Assembly (NCBI RefSeq): GCF_003641205.1
Contig: NZ_CP032762.1
Coordinates: 1,240,001 to 1,304,000 of the forward strand
Direction: 5' to 3'
Length of the DNA: 64,000 bases
Origin: Rhodococcus sp. P1Y
Lineage (GTDB): Bacteria; Actinomycetota; Actinomycetes; Mycobacteriales; Mycobacteriaceae
Shown: positions 54,114-63,832 of the stretch, one piece after another
How the letters are laid out: every line of letters begins with the position of its first letter
Position numbering within the stretch: the first letter of the stretch is position 1
The notes under the pieces: generated by a model
Database searches by the model: none
The model's input: only the letters and a program-made list of their open reading frames with translations
What the model was told of the DNA's origin: nothing
Made by a program: the position numbers and the translations under genes

Positions 54114-54531
54114 GTGATCAACCTTTCGTTGGCTCAGCTCTTGAGCGTTGATGGTGATTCGCCGCAGGTACCGATCCGGATGGGTTCGGTGCGGAACGTG
54201 CGCGGGTCGGTGTCCCCCTCGTGCGATGGAACGAGGGCAGATCGCCGGTTTGAGCATCCCGTTTCGTCGAAATGCAAAGCCAAATTGCTTTGGTACACAT
54301 AGACTCCCACTTTTGAGAGCGTTTAGTTGACCAGAATGTCCGATTTCGACACTCGTAGTAGGGCCGTGACCGGACCGTGACCTTCTCGTACCCACCCCGT
54401 GACCTCGGGTGCGGTTATGGCTCCATAACGGGGCTTCCGGTTTCGTAGGGCGGACCGGTGTGGGTCGCAGAAACACCCTCGATCGATACGATGGGCCCCG
54501 TCATGGACCGGAATTGTCAGGAGTGTGTCCA
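54114..54531. promoter_or_regulatory. Divergent control region with phased direct repeats and a palindrome
   Basis: This 418-bp gap lies between the lipoprotein (minus) and rhodanese (plus) genes. Three exact CCGTGACC repeats (54364, 54375, 54397) are spaced 11 and 22 bp, on one face of the helix, with a weak match between them at 54386. A 16-bp palindrome, GTTATGG-CT-CCATAAC, lies at 54414-54429, and CAAAGC-N6-GCTTTG at 54275-54292. No gene is visible. Confidence 0.5.
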
Positions 54532-55383
54532 GTGAATGTGATTCGCGACGTTGCCGACGTGAAGGCGGCGCTGGGTAGTTTGGTGCCGCCGGTGGTGCTG
54601 GATGTTCGGTGGGCTCTCGGTGACGCGGATGGCCATCAGCACTACCTGGAGGCGCACATTCCCGGTGCGGTCTACGTCGACCTCCCTACCGAGCTGGCCG
54701 ATCACGGTGTTTTGGAGCGAGGGCGTCATCCGCTACCGTCCGTGCCGGACCTGCAGGCCGCGGCGCGGCGCTGGGGCGTCAGTACGGATATTCCTGTCGT
54801 GGTCTACGACAACACGGGCAATCTCGCTGCGGCGAGGGCCTGGTGGTTGTTGAGGTGGGCGGGCTTCACGCAGGTGGCTCTTCTCGACGGAGGTCTGAAG
54901 GCCTGGATCGCGGCGGGCCATGACACGGCGTCCGGCGAGGAGCTTCCTGTTTCCGAGGGAGACGTCGTTCTCACCGGAGGTCACCTGCCGACACTGACCG
55001 CGGACGAGGCCGCCGCTGTCGCCGATTCGGGGATGCTGCTCGACGCCCGCGCGGCAGAGCGCTACTCGGGCGAGACCGAACCGATCGATCCCAGGGCAGG
55101 CCACATCCCCGGTGCGATCAGTGCGCCGACGGCGGAGAATCTCGACGCCGACGGCCGCTTCCTCTCTCCGGAGGCACTACGCGTGAGATTCGCCAACCTG
55201 AGCACCGACTCGGGCACGGATTCGCGCGCTGTCGGCGTCTACTGCGGATCGGGCGTGACGGCCGCGCACCAGGTTGCCGCTCTCGCCATTGCCGGTATCG
55301 ACGCCGCGCTTTTCCCTGGCTCGTGGTCGCAGTGGTCGAACGACCCGTCGCGCCCGGTCGCGACGGGCCTCGAACCCCGCTGA
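54532..55383 (+). CDS. Thiosulfate/3-mercaptopyruvate sulfurtransferase (tandem rhodanese)
   Basis: A 283-residue two-domain rhodanese. The N-terminal domain ends in an inactive loop (YDNTGNLAAARAWWLL, Asp in place of Cys); the C-terminal domain has the active loop YCGSGVTAAHQVAAL with the sulfur-carrying Cys. GTG 54532 has AGGAG at good spacing. The upstream extension to 54409 crosses the candidate regulatory palindrome and is unlikely. Its stop lies 7 bp from the convergent GMC gene's stop. Confidence 0.92.
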   Translation: MNVIRDVADVKAALGSLVPPVVLDVRWALGDADGHQHYLEAHIPGAVYVDLPTELADHGVLERGRHPLPSVPDLQAAARRWGVSTDIPVVVYDNTGNLAAARAWWLLRWAGFTQVALLDGGLKAWIAAGHDTASGEELPVSEGDVVLTGGHLPTLTADEAAAVADSGMLLDARAAERYSGETEPIDPRAGHIPGAISAPTAENLDADGRFLSPEALRVRFANLSTDSGTDSRAVGVYCGSGVTAAHQVAALAIAGIDAALFPGSWSQWSNDPSRPVATGLEPR

Positions 55384-55390
55384 AAGGCTC

Positions 55391-56956
55391 TCAGCGTGCC
55401 AGCAGCAGATCTGCCGCCTTCTCACCGATGACCACGCTCGGAGCGTGAGTGTGGCCTCGGATGATGGTCGGCATGATCGAGGCGTCCGCCACGCGCAGGT
55501 TGTCGACGCCCCGGACCTTCAGGTCGGGTGTGACGACGGACGACGGGTCGTTGCCCATGCGGCACGTGCTCACCGGGTGGTACAGGGTGTGCGCGTTCTG
55601 TTCGAGAGCCTCGGACAGTAGATCGCCTGCATTGGGTGGTCTGACGACCGAACCGAGCAAGTCGGCCAGTGCCGGTTGCGCGGCGATGTCGGTGCACACC
55701 CGCAGGCCCTCCAACATCGCGTCCCGGTCGACTCCGTTCGAATCACTGAGGTATCGGGGATCGATGACCGGTTTGGCCAACGGATCCGATGAGCGCAGCG
55801 TGATGTCCCCGCGACTCTCGGGGCGGAGCAGAACTGTCCCGATGACCGCGGCGTGAGCGTCGGGAGCGATGAGGCCCTCGTCGAAGAACGGCGCGGGCGC
55901 GTAGATGACTTCGAGATCGGGAAGCTGCAATTCGGGGCGACTCTTGACGAATCCGTATGCCTCGGCGACGTTCGACGTCAGCATTCCGCGCCTACGTGCC
56001 AGGTAGTTGACCAGTTCCGGGATCTTCTCCGCGAAGAACAGGGAATCATTGTCGACGCTCCACCCGATGAGGGCTGCAAGGTGGTCGGTGAGGTTCTTAC
56101 CGACCTCGGGTGCGTGATGTTGGACTGTGATGCCGTGTTGCCGGAGCTGTTCGGCGTCGCCGATTCCGGACAGCATCAGCAGCTGCGGAGTATTGACGGC
56201 ACCGCCCGCGAGAACGACCTCCCGCGTTGCCCGGACAGTCTGTGTCCGGCCTTTGGAGACGTACTCGACGCCTACCGCGGCCGAACCCTCGAACACGACT
56301 TTCGACGCCTGAGCCTCGGTGATCACCGTCAGGTTGGCGCGCTTGCGGATCGGTTTGAGGTACGCATCGGCTGTGCTCCAGCGTGCTCCTCGCTTCTGGT
56401 TCACCATGGTCTGCGAAAATCCCTTGGGTTCGGGGAGATTCGCAGGTTCGACGGGATAGCCAGCCTGGCGAACGGCGTCGAGGAACGACCCCGTCAGCGC
56501 GCGGGGACTGCGCTGATTCGACACGATCAGCGGACCGCTCGTGCCTGCGTCGGCTGCCGTCGTGCCTTCGATGCTCTCGATCTTGCGGAAGTAGGGAATG
56601 AGCTTGTCGAACGACCACGACGGGTCACTCACCGAGGCCCATTCGTCGTAGTCGGCGGCGAAGCCGCGCACCCACATCATCGCGTTCATGGACGACGAGC
56701 CGCCGAGCATTTTTCCTCGCGGCCAGAAGATGCTGCGGCCCTTGAGTTCCGGCTGTGGCTCGGAGTCGTAGTTCCAGTCGACCTCGCTGCGGAACAGTTT
56801 GGAGAACGCCGCGGGGATGTGCGCGAACTTGTTCTTGTCCTCCGGCCCTGCCTCGAGAAGAACGACCGTGTTGCGGGGGTCGGCACTGAGTCGATTGGCC
56901 AGCACCGCCCCCGACGAACCTGCTCCGACCACAACGTAGTCCGCTACCGAAGACAT
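55391..56956 (-). CDS. GMC-family FAD oxidoreductase (choline dehydrogenase-like)
   Basis: A 521-residue FAD enzyme oxidising an alcohol. The N-terminal dinucleotide fold is YVVVGAGSSGAVLANRLS; PROSITE-type GMC signatures are RGKMLGGSSSMNAMMWVRG and GGAVNTPQLLMLSGIG; the catalytic His is in TLYHPVSTCRMG. Nine bp upstream lies the aldehyde dehydrogenase gene, so the pair could take an alcohol to the acid. Substrate unknown. Confidence 0.92.
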   Translation of the reverse strand: MSSVADYVVVGAGSSGAVLANRLSADPRNTVVLLEAGPEDKNKFAHIPAAFSKLFRSEVDWNYDSEPQPELKGRSIFWPRGKMLGGSSSMNAMMWVRGFAADYDEWASVSDPSWSFDKLIPYFRKIESIEGTTAADAGTSGPLIVSNQRSPRALTGSFLDAVRQAGYPVEPANLPEPKGFSQTMVNQKRGARWSTADAYLKPIRKRANLTVITEAQASKVVFEGSAAVGVEYVSKGRTQTVRATREVVLAGGAVNTPQLLMLSGIGDAEQLRQHGITVQHHAPEVGKNLTDHLAALIGWSVDNDSLFFAEKIPELVNYLARRRGMLTSNVAEAYGFVKSRPELQLPDLEVIYAPAPFFDEGLIAPDAHAAVIGTVLLRPESRGDITLRSSDPLAKPVIDPRYLSDSNGVDRDAMLEGLRVCTDIAAQPALADLLGSVVRPPNAGDLLSEALEQNAHTLYHPVSTCRMGNDPSSVVTPDLKVRGVDNLRVADASIMPTIIRGHTHAPSVVIGEKAADLLLAR

Positions 56957-56965
56957 GATTTCCCC

Positions 56966-58708
56966 TTATCCGCGTAGTGCCGAGGCGAAGATGGCAGGCA
57001 GCTTGGCCCAGGACGGCCGTCCGGCGAAAGCGGTCAGCAGACGCCCTGTCGTCGCGGCGGTGCGATTGGAGACGAACCACGGCGGCTTCGGCGAGATGGA
57101 CAGCTCACGGTTGACCAACGATCGGGGCGAGGGCCGGAACGGTCCGCGCACCACGGTTCGCTCGGCGCCGTCGATGAGAAATGCGTTGTGCACGATGCCG
57201 ATTCCGCTCTGCACGTCGTCGATGGTGTGGCCGGGAAACGCGCCCCACGTGGCGGCGGGAGAGAGGAACGCGAGAGCGGTCCAGGCGTTGACTGCGATGG
57301 CGCCATAGCGGAGTTCGGCGAGTAGTTCGTCGAAACGCGCGCCGAAACTGTCGATCGTCCGCGGGTGCGCCAGAACGTTGACCCCGAGGGTACCGATGAA
57401 CTTCTCGTTGACTGTCGTCGTGGCCTCGGTGAAGAATCGCTCACCGCTGTAGGGGAGTTCGACGATTCCGAGGACGGGCGCGAAGTATTCGGTGTTGAGC
57501 AGGGCGGTCTCTTCGCCTGGATTCAGATTGTCGATCAGGACGCGCCCGCCGTCCAGCCGCTGGGCGCCTGGATAACTGTCGACGGCCGATTCCACTCTGC
57601 CGTCGCTGCCGGGGTAGTAGGCGCGGCGCTTCGGCGCGGCGGCCATGGCGTCGCGCACCGCCGTCACGAACTCGTCACGTTGCTTCCACTCGGAGGACAG
57701 CACGAGAACCTGTGATGCGACGCAGTTGTACCCGCTGTTGTGAAGGCGCTGTGTAGCAACGTGTTCGGCTTGGAACTCGATGTCGGCGCGGCTCCATTCG
57801 CCCGGCAGCACAATGGTGGGAGATACTCCGCCGAGTTCGCTGGTGATCGGTTTGGTGAGCAGTGGTTGTCCCGCTGCTTTCCTGGCCGCGCCGGATTCGC
57901 CCGTTCCGAACACGATGGCATCGTGCGTGATCGAACTGCCGGTCATGTGCACATGGTCCACGTGGTCGTGCGCGACGAGGTAGCCACCGGTCTCCGGGCC
58001 TCCGGTCAGAATACGAACTGCGCCGATCTCGATCAGTGGCGCAAGGACCTTGGTGAGCACCGGGAGCATCGGGTCGGTGATCGGATTGAGCTTGAGTGCC
58101 ACGACCCGGTTGTTCGCGATCAGTTCGTACAGGGTGTCGAGGGGAGCGATCGACATGATGTTGCCCGCACCGAGCACCACGCCGACGCCTTTGGTCGCCT
58201 TCGGATTCAATTGTGCAAGACCTGCTGTGCGCCGTGCCGTGTCGGCGGCGATCCCGGGCTTCAGCCAGACCTGGGCGCTGAAGCCGCTGAGCAGCAGGTG
58301 ATCGAACACTCCGTGCGGAAGAACCTGCACGGTGGTCCGGTCTCCAGGCGCGGTTCCGAACGTGACGTCGGCGAGTGGGCTGACGCCGCGGTCGAGTTCG
58401 CTCAACGTCCGGGCCAAGGTGGCTGCTCCGCCCGCGAACGCGTACGGACCCGACATCCACTCCTCGCCGACGAGTGAGGACGCCGGATCGAGTCCCTTGA
58501 TCGAGGCGGCCGCGGCGACCCATTCGGCGGCGTGTTCGACCGTGAGGTCGCGAACGCGTGCGATCAGCGCGCTCCGCTGGGACAGCGTCGACGACGCCCA
58601 TGCCTTCTCGCCTTCACGCAATTCGTCCAGTGCAGCGTCGATGCGTGCGTGGGTTTCGCTGCCGGACGTATCCGCTACATGCAGGTGTGGTGCGCTCTGC
58701 TCGGTCAC
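56966..58708 (-). CDS. Long aldehyde dehydrogenase-family protein
   Basis: A 580-residue ALDH-superfamily protein, about 80 residues longer than usual. The catalytic Glu is in TSELGGVSPTIVLP and the Cys in NSGYNCVASQVL, so it should be active. The NAD fold has VLGAGNIMSIAPLD and HMTGSSITHD, an atypical subgroup often found beside GMC oxidoreductases and PucR regulators. It heads the two-gene unit with the GMC gene and diverges from the PucR gene. Confidence 0.85.
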   Translation of the reverse strand: MTEQSAPHLHVADTSGSETHARIDAALDELREGEKAWASSTLSQRSALIARVRDLTVEHAAEWVAAAASIKGLDPASSLVGEEWMSGPYAFAGGAATLARTLSELDRGVSPLADVTFGTAPGDRTTVQVLPHGVFDHLLLSGFSAQVWLKPGIAADTARRTAGLAQLNPKATKGVGVVLGAGNIMSIAPLDTLYELIANNRVVALKLNPITDPMLPVLTKVLAPLIEIGAVRILTGGPETGGYLVAHDHVDHVHMTGSSITHDAIVFGTGESGAARKAAGQPLLTKPITSELGGVSPTIVLPGEWSRADIEFQAEHVATQRLHNSGYNCVASQVLVLSSEWKQRDEFVTAVRDAMAAAPKRRAYYPGSDGRVESAVDSYPGAQRLDGGRVLIDNLNPGEETALLNTEYFAPVLGIVELPYSGERFFTEATTTVNEKFIGTLGVNVLAHPRTIDSFGARFDELLAELRYGAIAVNAWTALAFLSPAATWGAFPGHTIDDVQSGIGIVHNAFLIDGAERTVVRGPFRPSPRSLVNRELSISPKPPWFVSNRTAATTGRLLTAFAGRPSWAKLPAIFASALRG

Positions 58709-58812
58709 TCGGCTCGCTCCGTCTCGTTCGGTTCGGTGGGTCTCACTGTGATTGTGGTCTCTTTGCCTGCCTCGGCGCTATAGGCCGACGCTCTCCAACC
58801 CACCCCCGTTGC

Positions 58813-58826
58813 TGTGCGACTGCACA
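58813..58826. promoter_or_regulatory. Candidate operator between ALDH and PucR genes
   Basis: TGTGC-N4-GCACA is a perfect palindrome 46 bp before the PucR start. A further inverted pair, CTCTTTG (about 58757) and CAAAGAG (about 58826), brackets most of the 163-bp divergent region. Confidence 0.5.
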
Positions 58827-58871
58827 AAGAGCCTGTGGCGTGAGTTACACCAGCAAAGCTATTCTCGTGCC

Positions 58872-60044
58872 ATGGCGTCACCCGGAACAGTTACTCCCTT
58901 GCAGTCCACAGCGCTTGCAGCGCCCTTGCTGGCAGTCATCGACGAACTGGCCGACGAGTTGGTTCGCCGCATATTGGCCGAGGAACATGCCTACGCCGAA
59001 TCGTCGGTTCTCAGTCCGGCTCAGCTTCGGAGAGCATGCGTGGACAACGTCGGCGACATGGTCAGAGATCTCGCCGGTGTGCGTCCTATCGATCTCGAAT
59101 CCGCGAAAGCAGCCGGCAGGCTGAAAGCCGACCAGGGTGTTCCGCTCGCAGCTCTGCTCCACGCGTTCCGGCTCGGCGGCCGGCTGGTCTGGGAGGAGCT
59201 GATGAACCGGTCCGAGGGAGAGGCTCCGCGCGAACTTCTGGAGATGGCCGCCCAGGTGTGGGCGTTGATCGACGTGGCGTCCGATGCTGCGGCAGAGGCG
59301 TACCGAGTCGCCGTCGATGCGCGCGCCGAGCAGGATGCGGACGCGCGAACTCGGCTCGTCCGCGCGCTGTTCGCCGATCACGGTACCGACTCTGCATTTG
59401 TGGCCGACGCGCTACGAACGTTCCGTATCCCCGACCGCGGCAGCTTCGTCGTCGTCTCCGCCGACAGCCGGTGCGCCGACATCAGTGAACCCGGTGTCGA
59501 CGCGGTCTGGGACAGCGCCGTCGACGGTGTGGTGGGTCTCCTGTTCGCGCAGAGTCACGGCAAGCTGGAATCAGCTCTCGACGGAATCGCCGACGAAGGT
59601 GGAAACGTGGGCATCAGCGCGGTGTTCACCGCTGCGGTCGGCATTCCGAAGGCGGTCGAGCAAGCCCGATCGGCACGTCGTTGCGCGCCTGTGAACGACG
59701 CACCCGCAACACGGTACGACGCCGTTCCGATTCCGCTGTTGCTCGTCGATCGACCCGAGGGGGGCCTGATCGCGGCGAAGCAGATCCTCGGGTCGTTACT
59801 GGATCTGCCCGAAGACGAACGAACGAGCCTGTTGAGCACCCTCGACGCATGGTTCGAGGCCAAGGGGTCCACCGCCGAGGCGTCGAACCGCCTGCACTAT
59901 CACCGGAATACCGTGCTGTATCGACTGCGCCGGATCGGTGAGTTGACCGGACGCGACTTCCTGAACCCTGTGCATTCGGCCGAATTGTTCGTGGGGCTCC
60001 GCGCGTATCAATTGTGCTCGGGCGGGGTAGTCCAGACACCATGA
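58872..60044 (+). CDS. PucR/CdaR-family transcriptional regulator
   Basis: A 390-residue regulator: N-terminal helical sensor with DELADELVRRILAEEHAY and ADQGVPLAALLHAFRLGGRL, a middle GGDEF-like domain, and a C-terminal PucR HTH (TLDAWFEAKGSTAEASNRLHYHRNTVLYRLRRI). ATG 58872 is at the domain start. Its divergence from the ALDH-GMC unit implies control of that pathway. It is ATGA-coupled to a small DUF2945 gene. Confidence 0.88.
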   Translation: MASPGTVTPLQSTALAAPLLAVIDELADELVRRILAEEHAYAESSVLSPAQLRRACVDNVGDMVRDLAGVRPIDLESAKAAGRLKADQGVPLAALLHAFRLGGRLVWEELMNRSEGEAPRELLEMAAQVWALIDVASDAAAEAYRVAVDARAEQDADARTRLVRALFADHGTDSAFVADALRTFRIPDRGSFVVVSADSRCADISEPGVDAVWDSAVDGVVGLLFAQSHGKLESALDGIADEGGNVGISAVFTAAVGIPKAVEQARSARRCAPVNDAPATRYDAVPIPLLLVDRPEGGLIAAKQILGSLLDLPEDERTSLLSTLDAWFEAKGSTAEASNRLHYHRNTVLYRLRRIGELTGRDFLNPVHSAELFVGLRAYQLCSGGVVQTP

Positions 60045-60253
60045 CACACAAAAAGGGCACGAAGGTTCAGTGGAACTGGGGACAGGGCACCGGCGAGGGA
60101 AAGATCGTCGAGGTCCACACGGACAAAGTCACGCGCACGATCTCGGGTAGCGAGATAACCCGGAACGGAACCGAGGACACCCCGGCATACCTCATCGAAC
60201 AGTCCGACGGGCAGCGCGTCCTCAAGCTCGACAGCGAGGTCGAGACTCCCTAG
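60041..60253 (+). CDS. DUF2945 (TUDOR-like) small protein
   Basis: A 70-residue protein starting MTHKKGTKVQWNWGQGTGEG, with KVTRTISGSEITRNGTEDTP: the DUF2945 hypervirulence-associated TUDOR-like fold. Its ATG overlaps the PucR stop. The TAG shares CTAG with the convergent lipase stop. Function unknown. Confidence 0.85.
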   Translation: MTHKKGTKVQWNWGQGTGEGKIVEVHTDKVTRTISGSEITRNGTEDTPAYLIEQSDGQRVLKLDSEVETP

Positions 60254-61203
60254 TTACTGGCGATCACCACATCCAGAACCCCCGAACCGAGGGGAACCGT
60301 CGTGCACGGCACGGGAACTCGGCCATTAGGGTCGAGCGCACTCTCTACGAGCGCGATGGTGGTCGGATCGTACGTGAAGGTGAAGTGAGCGACCATGTCT
60401 TGTGGGCACACGTCCTGTACGACGATGTTGCGCGCACCCGAATCTCGAAGCAGCGCATTGGTGTACGGCTGGATCACCTCGTCGACTCTCGTGGCAATGC
60501 TGGTGTAGTCGACGCCGGGGACCGTGTCGCCGCCTGCGTTCAACTCGGTCAGAAACGCGGAATCCTGCATCAACTGCACCAGGGCGGGCCCGAATTCGCT
60601 CGAGACGAGTCGGGTTGCGCTCGGTACGACCTGGAGGACCGGAGAGACTCCGTAGAGCGTTCCCCCGTAGGCCGGTGATGCGATACCGACCCACTTGTCC
60701 ACCACTCGTGCTCCGTCGAGTCGGTTGGTGTAGTACCGGGTGACCGCGGCCCCCTGCGAGTACCCCACGAGGTCGACCGATTGCGCGCCCGTCGCCGCGA
60801 GCACACCTTCGGTGAAGGCCTTCAATTGGACTGCACTGTTGCGAATATCGCTGTAGCCGAAGGTTTTTCCGTCCGGGGATGCGCCGTAGTTCAGCGCGTA
60901 GGTGCAGTATCCGGACGCGGTGAGTGCTGGCGAGAGGGCAGCCCAGTCGGAGTACGCCGACGCATCGGTGCCGTGCACGAGGATGACGGGATTCGGATGT
61001 TCCGGGGTGGGAACGCAATCGGTCCGATTGGCACCGGACGGTGCTGCCTCGGGTGTGCCCGCGGAGTAACGGATGGCGTCCGCGTGGGTGCTCTGCGGCG
61101 GCCCTTGAACTCGGGGCATCACAGGTGCTGCCCCGGCGACCGCAGCGCCGAATACGCACAGCATCGATACGGTGGCTGCTATTGCGGTCAGTTGTTTTCT
61201 CAC
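60250..61203 (-). CDS. Secreted lipase / alpha-beta hydrolase
   Basis: A 317-residue exported esterase with signal peptide (MRKQLTAIAATVSMLCVFGA, cleaved near AGA-A). Oxyanion motif PVILVHGTDAS and nucleophile elbow LVGYSQGAAVTRYY mark the lipase family related to actinobacterial triacylglycerol lipases. A disulfide is likely (Cys near ASGYCTYAL and VQDVCPQD). GTG 61203 follows GAGG. A role at the envelope or on external lipids is likely. Confidence 0.88.
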   Translation of the reverse strand: MRKQLTAIAATVSMLCVFGAAVAGAAPVMPRVQGPPQSTHADAIRYSAGTPEAAPSGANRTDCVPTPEHPNPVILVHGTDASAYSDWAALSPALTASGYCTYALNYGASPDGKTFGYSDIRNSAVQLKAFTEGVLAATGAQSVDLVGYSQGAAVTRYYTNRLDGARVVDKWVGIASPAYGGTLYGVSPVLQVVPSATRLVSSEFGPALVQLMQDSAFLTELNAGGDTVPGVDYTSIATRVDEVIQPYTNALLRDSGARNIVVQDVCPQDMVAHFTFTYDPTTIALVESALDPNGRVPVPCTTVPLGSGVLDVVIASN

Positions 61204-61414
61204 GCTGCACCTCGGGTCGTCGTCTCAGCCGAGGGTAAGCCCAATTGTTGTGCGATGTAACAGTGAGGGCGCTAGTTGATCGATAAAAGTCACAAAGCCG
61301 AGTAGCCGGCCCGAACTCGGTACGCGCATGGAAGCGCGAGCGACCGTGCGAAGAACACCCAGATTCGATGGAAGCCGTAGGGAGATAGGCGGAGATAGCG
61401 GCCGGATGCCGTCG

Positions 61415-61488
61415 TGGAGCCGGTGACGGGAATCGAACCCGCCTCTCAACCTTGGGAAGGTCGCATTCTACCAATGAACTACACCGGC
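61415..61488 (-). tRNA. tRNA-Gly (CCC anticodon), CCA encoded
   Basis: On the complement the acceptor arms GCCGGTG and CACCGGC pair; the anticodon stem is CGACC/GGTTG with loop TTCCCAA (anticodon CCC); the T-arm is GCGGG-TTCGATT-CCCGT. Discriminator T is followed by an encoded CCA. It stands in the 439-bp gap between the lipase and dcd, as at the M. tuberculosis dcd locus. I see no other gene in that gap. Confidence 0.92.
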
Positions 61489-61642
61489 GCGACGAGGCCG
61501 AACAAGCCCCGCGCCGGACCACTTTAGCAGCCGACGTCGGTGCGGTTGTCGGTGCCGTACGACGGCCGCGGATCCGACTGGTTCACGCGTCGTTCGGTGG
61601 TCTGCGCGGGCAGGCCGATACCGTCGGCGTTAACCTTCCCCT

Positions 61643-62221
61643 GTGCTGCTTTCCGACCGCGATATACGTGCAGAAGTGTCCACCGGCAATCTGGGCATCG
61701 AGCCTTTCGATGCGGCGATGGTTCAGCCGTCGAGTGTCGACGTACGCCTCGACAAGCTTTTTCGTGTCTTCAACAACACCCGGTACACCCACATCGACCC
61801 TGCGAAGCAACAGGACGAACTGACGACGCTCGTCGAGCCTGCCGAGGGTGAGCCGTTCGTGCTGCACCCTGGCGAGTTCGTCCTCGGGTCGACTCTGGAA
61901 CTGACGACGCTGCCGGACTACCTGGCAGGCCGCTTGGAAGGGAAAAGCTCGCTCGGCCGTTTGGGCTTGTTGACACACTCGACTGCCGGGTTCATCGACC
62001 CCGGTTTCAGCGGTCACATCACGTTGGAGCTGTCCAATGTGGCCAACCTCCCGATCACGTTGTGGCCGGGAATGAAGATCGGCCAGCTCTGCCTGTTCAG
62101 GCTGTCGAGTCCGTCCGAGCATCCGTACGGCAGCGCTGAGGTCGGGTCGAAGTACCAGGGCCAGCGAGGGCCGACTCCGTCCAAGGCGTATCTGAATTTC
62201 GTCCAGTCTCCAGTGGACTGA
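61643..62221 (+). CDS. dcd: dCTP deaminase (possibly dUTP-forming bifunctional)
   Basis: A 192-residue enzyme, close to Rv0321 (190). [52 protein letters not shown] and [18 protein letters not shown] are the family blocks, with the catalytic Glu in the last. In mycobacteria the enzyme both deaminates dCTP and hydrolyses dUTP. GTG 61643 follows CCTTCCCC only; no better start is in frame. It supplies dUMP for dTMP synthesis. Confidence 0.95.
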   Translation: MLLSDRDIRAEVSTGNLGIEPFDAAMVQPSSVDVRLDKLFRVFNNTRYTHIDPAKQQDELTTLVEPAEGEPFVLHPGEFVLGSTLELTTLPDYLAGRLEGKSSLGRLGLLTHSTAGFIDPGFSGHITLELSNVANLPITLWPGMKIGQLCLFRLSSPSEHPYGSAEVGSKYQGQRGPTPSKAYLNFVQSPVD

Positions 62222-62280
62222 TTCACAGCCGCGGCGGTGACGTCCGGCGATTGTTCACTTTCTTCGGGCACTATTGCAGG

Positions 62281-63729
62281 ATGGCTTCGATACAGACCGA
62301 GCGCGAGGACAAGTTCGACGTGGATCCCGGCTTCGGCCTGCCGTCGTCGGACCAGCTGATCCCGAAGGGCGGCTCCGCAGAATCCTCCGAAGTGCAGCTT
62401 GTCAGCACGTATTTCGACACCGAGGAGTTGGACCTGCTTCAGCGCGGGATTACGTTGCGCCGCAGGCGCGGTGATGCCGACACCGGATGGCACGCGAAGG
62501 TTCCCGCTGCCAAGGCGCGGACCGAGATTCGACTCCCGCTTGGATCGGGTGAGGACGCGACCGTGCCGGAGGAGTTGGTGGACCTGCTCGCGGGCGTGTC
62601 CCTCGGAAAGCCGCTTGCGCCGGTTGCCACGTTGACTTCGCTCCGGCGCGTGACAGTCCTGTCCGATCACGACGGTGGTGTGATCGCGGAGGTTGCCGAC
62701 GATACGGTCACCGTCGATCTCGCAGGTGCCGACGGTCACGGCTGGCGGGAAGTCGAGGTCGAGCTCGGGCCTGCAGGGTCGGAGTCGGCCTTGAAGCGAA
62801 TTGGCAAGACACTGAAGGATGCTGGTGCGCGAAAGAGTGCGCACCCCTCCAAGTTCCACCGCGCGGTTCGGTCCGCGGCCGAGCCGGTTCACACGGGCAC
62901 GGCCGGCGTGGTGGCGGACTATCTCGATCGGCAGACCCAGGCGATCTTCGCAGGCGATGTCTACCTTCGGCGCGGGATGGACCCTATTCATTCGACCAGG
63001 GTTGCCATCCGTCGCTATCGCAGCGCGCTCAGAGTATTCGGCGATATGTTCGACGAAGAACCGGCATCGGCTCTGGAGGTCGAATTATCCTGGTATGCAA
63101 ATCTTCTCGGAGAGGTGCGGGACCGTCAGGTCCAGCGGTCGCGGTTCGCCGATTCGCTCGGGGAACTGCCCGATCACTTGGTGCTCGGCCCGGTGGCCGC
63201 ACGGATCGAGAACGATCTCCTCGCCGAGCAACTCAGGTTCCGTCAGGTCGTGACAACCGAGCTCGACGGTGAGCGTTACCGAGCATTGCTGAGCGAACTC
63301 GCGCGGTGGAGCAGAGGGCTTCCACTTGCGCCGGGTGCTTCGAAGATCGACGACGCGGACCTCGTTGCTCTGGCCCGCAAGGCAGGGAAGAAGGCAGGAA
63401 AGCGTGTGGCCACCGCCGTCCGGACAGGTGAGGACGAGACGCTGCACCGGGCGCGCAAGGCCGGAAAGCGCGCGAGATACGCGGCGGAATTGGTACGGCC
63501 CATCGTCGGTAAGAAGGAAGCGCGGGCGGGGATCGACAAGTACAAGAATGTCCAGGAGATCCTCGGGGAACATCAGGACGCCGTCGTAGCCGCGGCCACG
63601 CTGCTCGAACTGGGGCGAATTGCTGGTGTGACGCCGGGAGAGAACGGCTTCACGTTCGGACTCCTCTACGCCCAGGAAGTACACGCAGCTGCGGCTGCGC
63701 GAGCGGCGATAAAAGCTTTCGAGATCTGA
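62281..63729 (+). CDS. CYTH and CHAD domain protein
   Basis: A 482-residue protein. The N-terminal CYTH domain begins TEREDKFDV (ExExK) with Arg/Lys-rich strands (GITLRRRRGD, WREVEVELG); the C-terminal CHAD domain begins IHSTRVAIRRYRSALRVF with paired His and Lys/Arg helices (TLHRARKAGKRARYAAEL). CYTH domains bind triphosphates and CHAD binds polyphosphate. ATG 62281 is preferred to 62251. It is 60 bp downstream of dcd on the same strand. Confidence 0.9.
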   Translation: MASIQTEREDKFDVDPGFGLPSSDQLIPKGGSAESSEVQLVSTYFDTEELDLLQRGITLRRRRGDADTGWHAKVPAAKARTEIRLPLGSGEDATVPEELVDLLAGVSLGKPLAPVATLTSLRRVTVLSDHDGGVIAEVADDTVTVDLAGADGHGWREVEVELGPAGSESALKRIGKTLKDAGARKSAHPSKFHRAVRSAAEPVHTGTAGVVADYLDRQTQAIFAGDVYLRRGMDPIHSTRVAIRRYRSALRVFGDMFDEEPASALEVELSWYANLLGEVRDRQVQRSRFADSLGELPDHLVLGPVAARIENDLLAEQLRFRQVVTTELDGERYRALLSELARWSRGLPLAPGASKIDDADLVALARKAGKKAGKRVATAVRTGEDETLHRARKAGKRARYAAELVRPIVGKKEARAGIDKYKNVQEILGEHQDAVVAAATLLELGRIAGVTPGENGFTFGLLYAQEVHAAAAARAAIKAFEI

Positions 63730-63832
63730 TTGCGCGCAGAATTCGATATCCGAGTACTCTGATCGCCGACCAAACCGACTGTTCGCCCAATTCGGATCGT
63801 CGGTACACGATCGGCGGGGGAGTGCGAGCGGC

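Noticed and set aside
61415..61488. tRNA-Gly as an integration site
   Set aside because: The flanks are core genes (lipase, dcd) and no direct repeat of the tRNA 3' end is visible.
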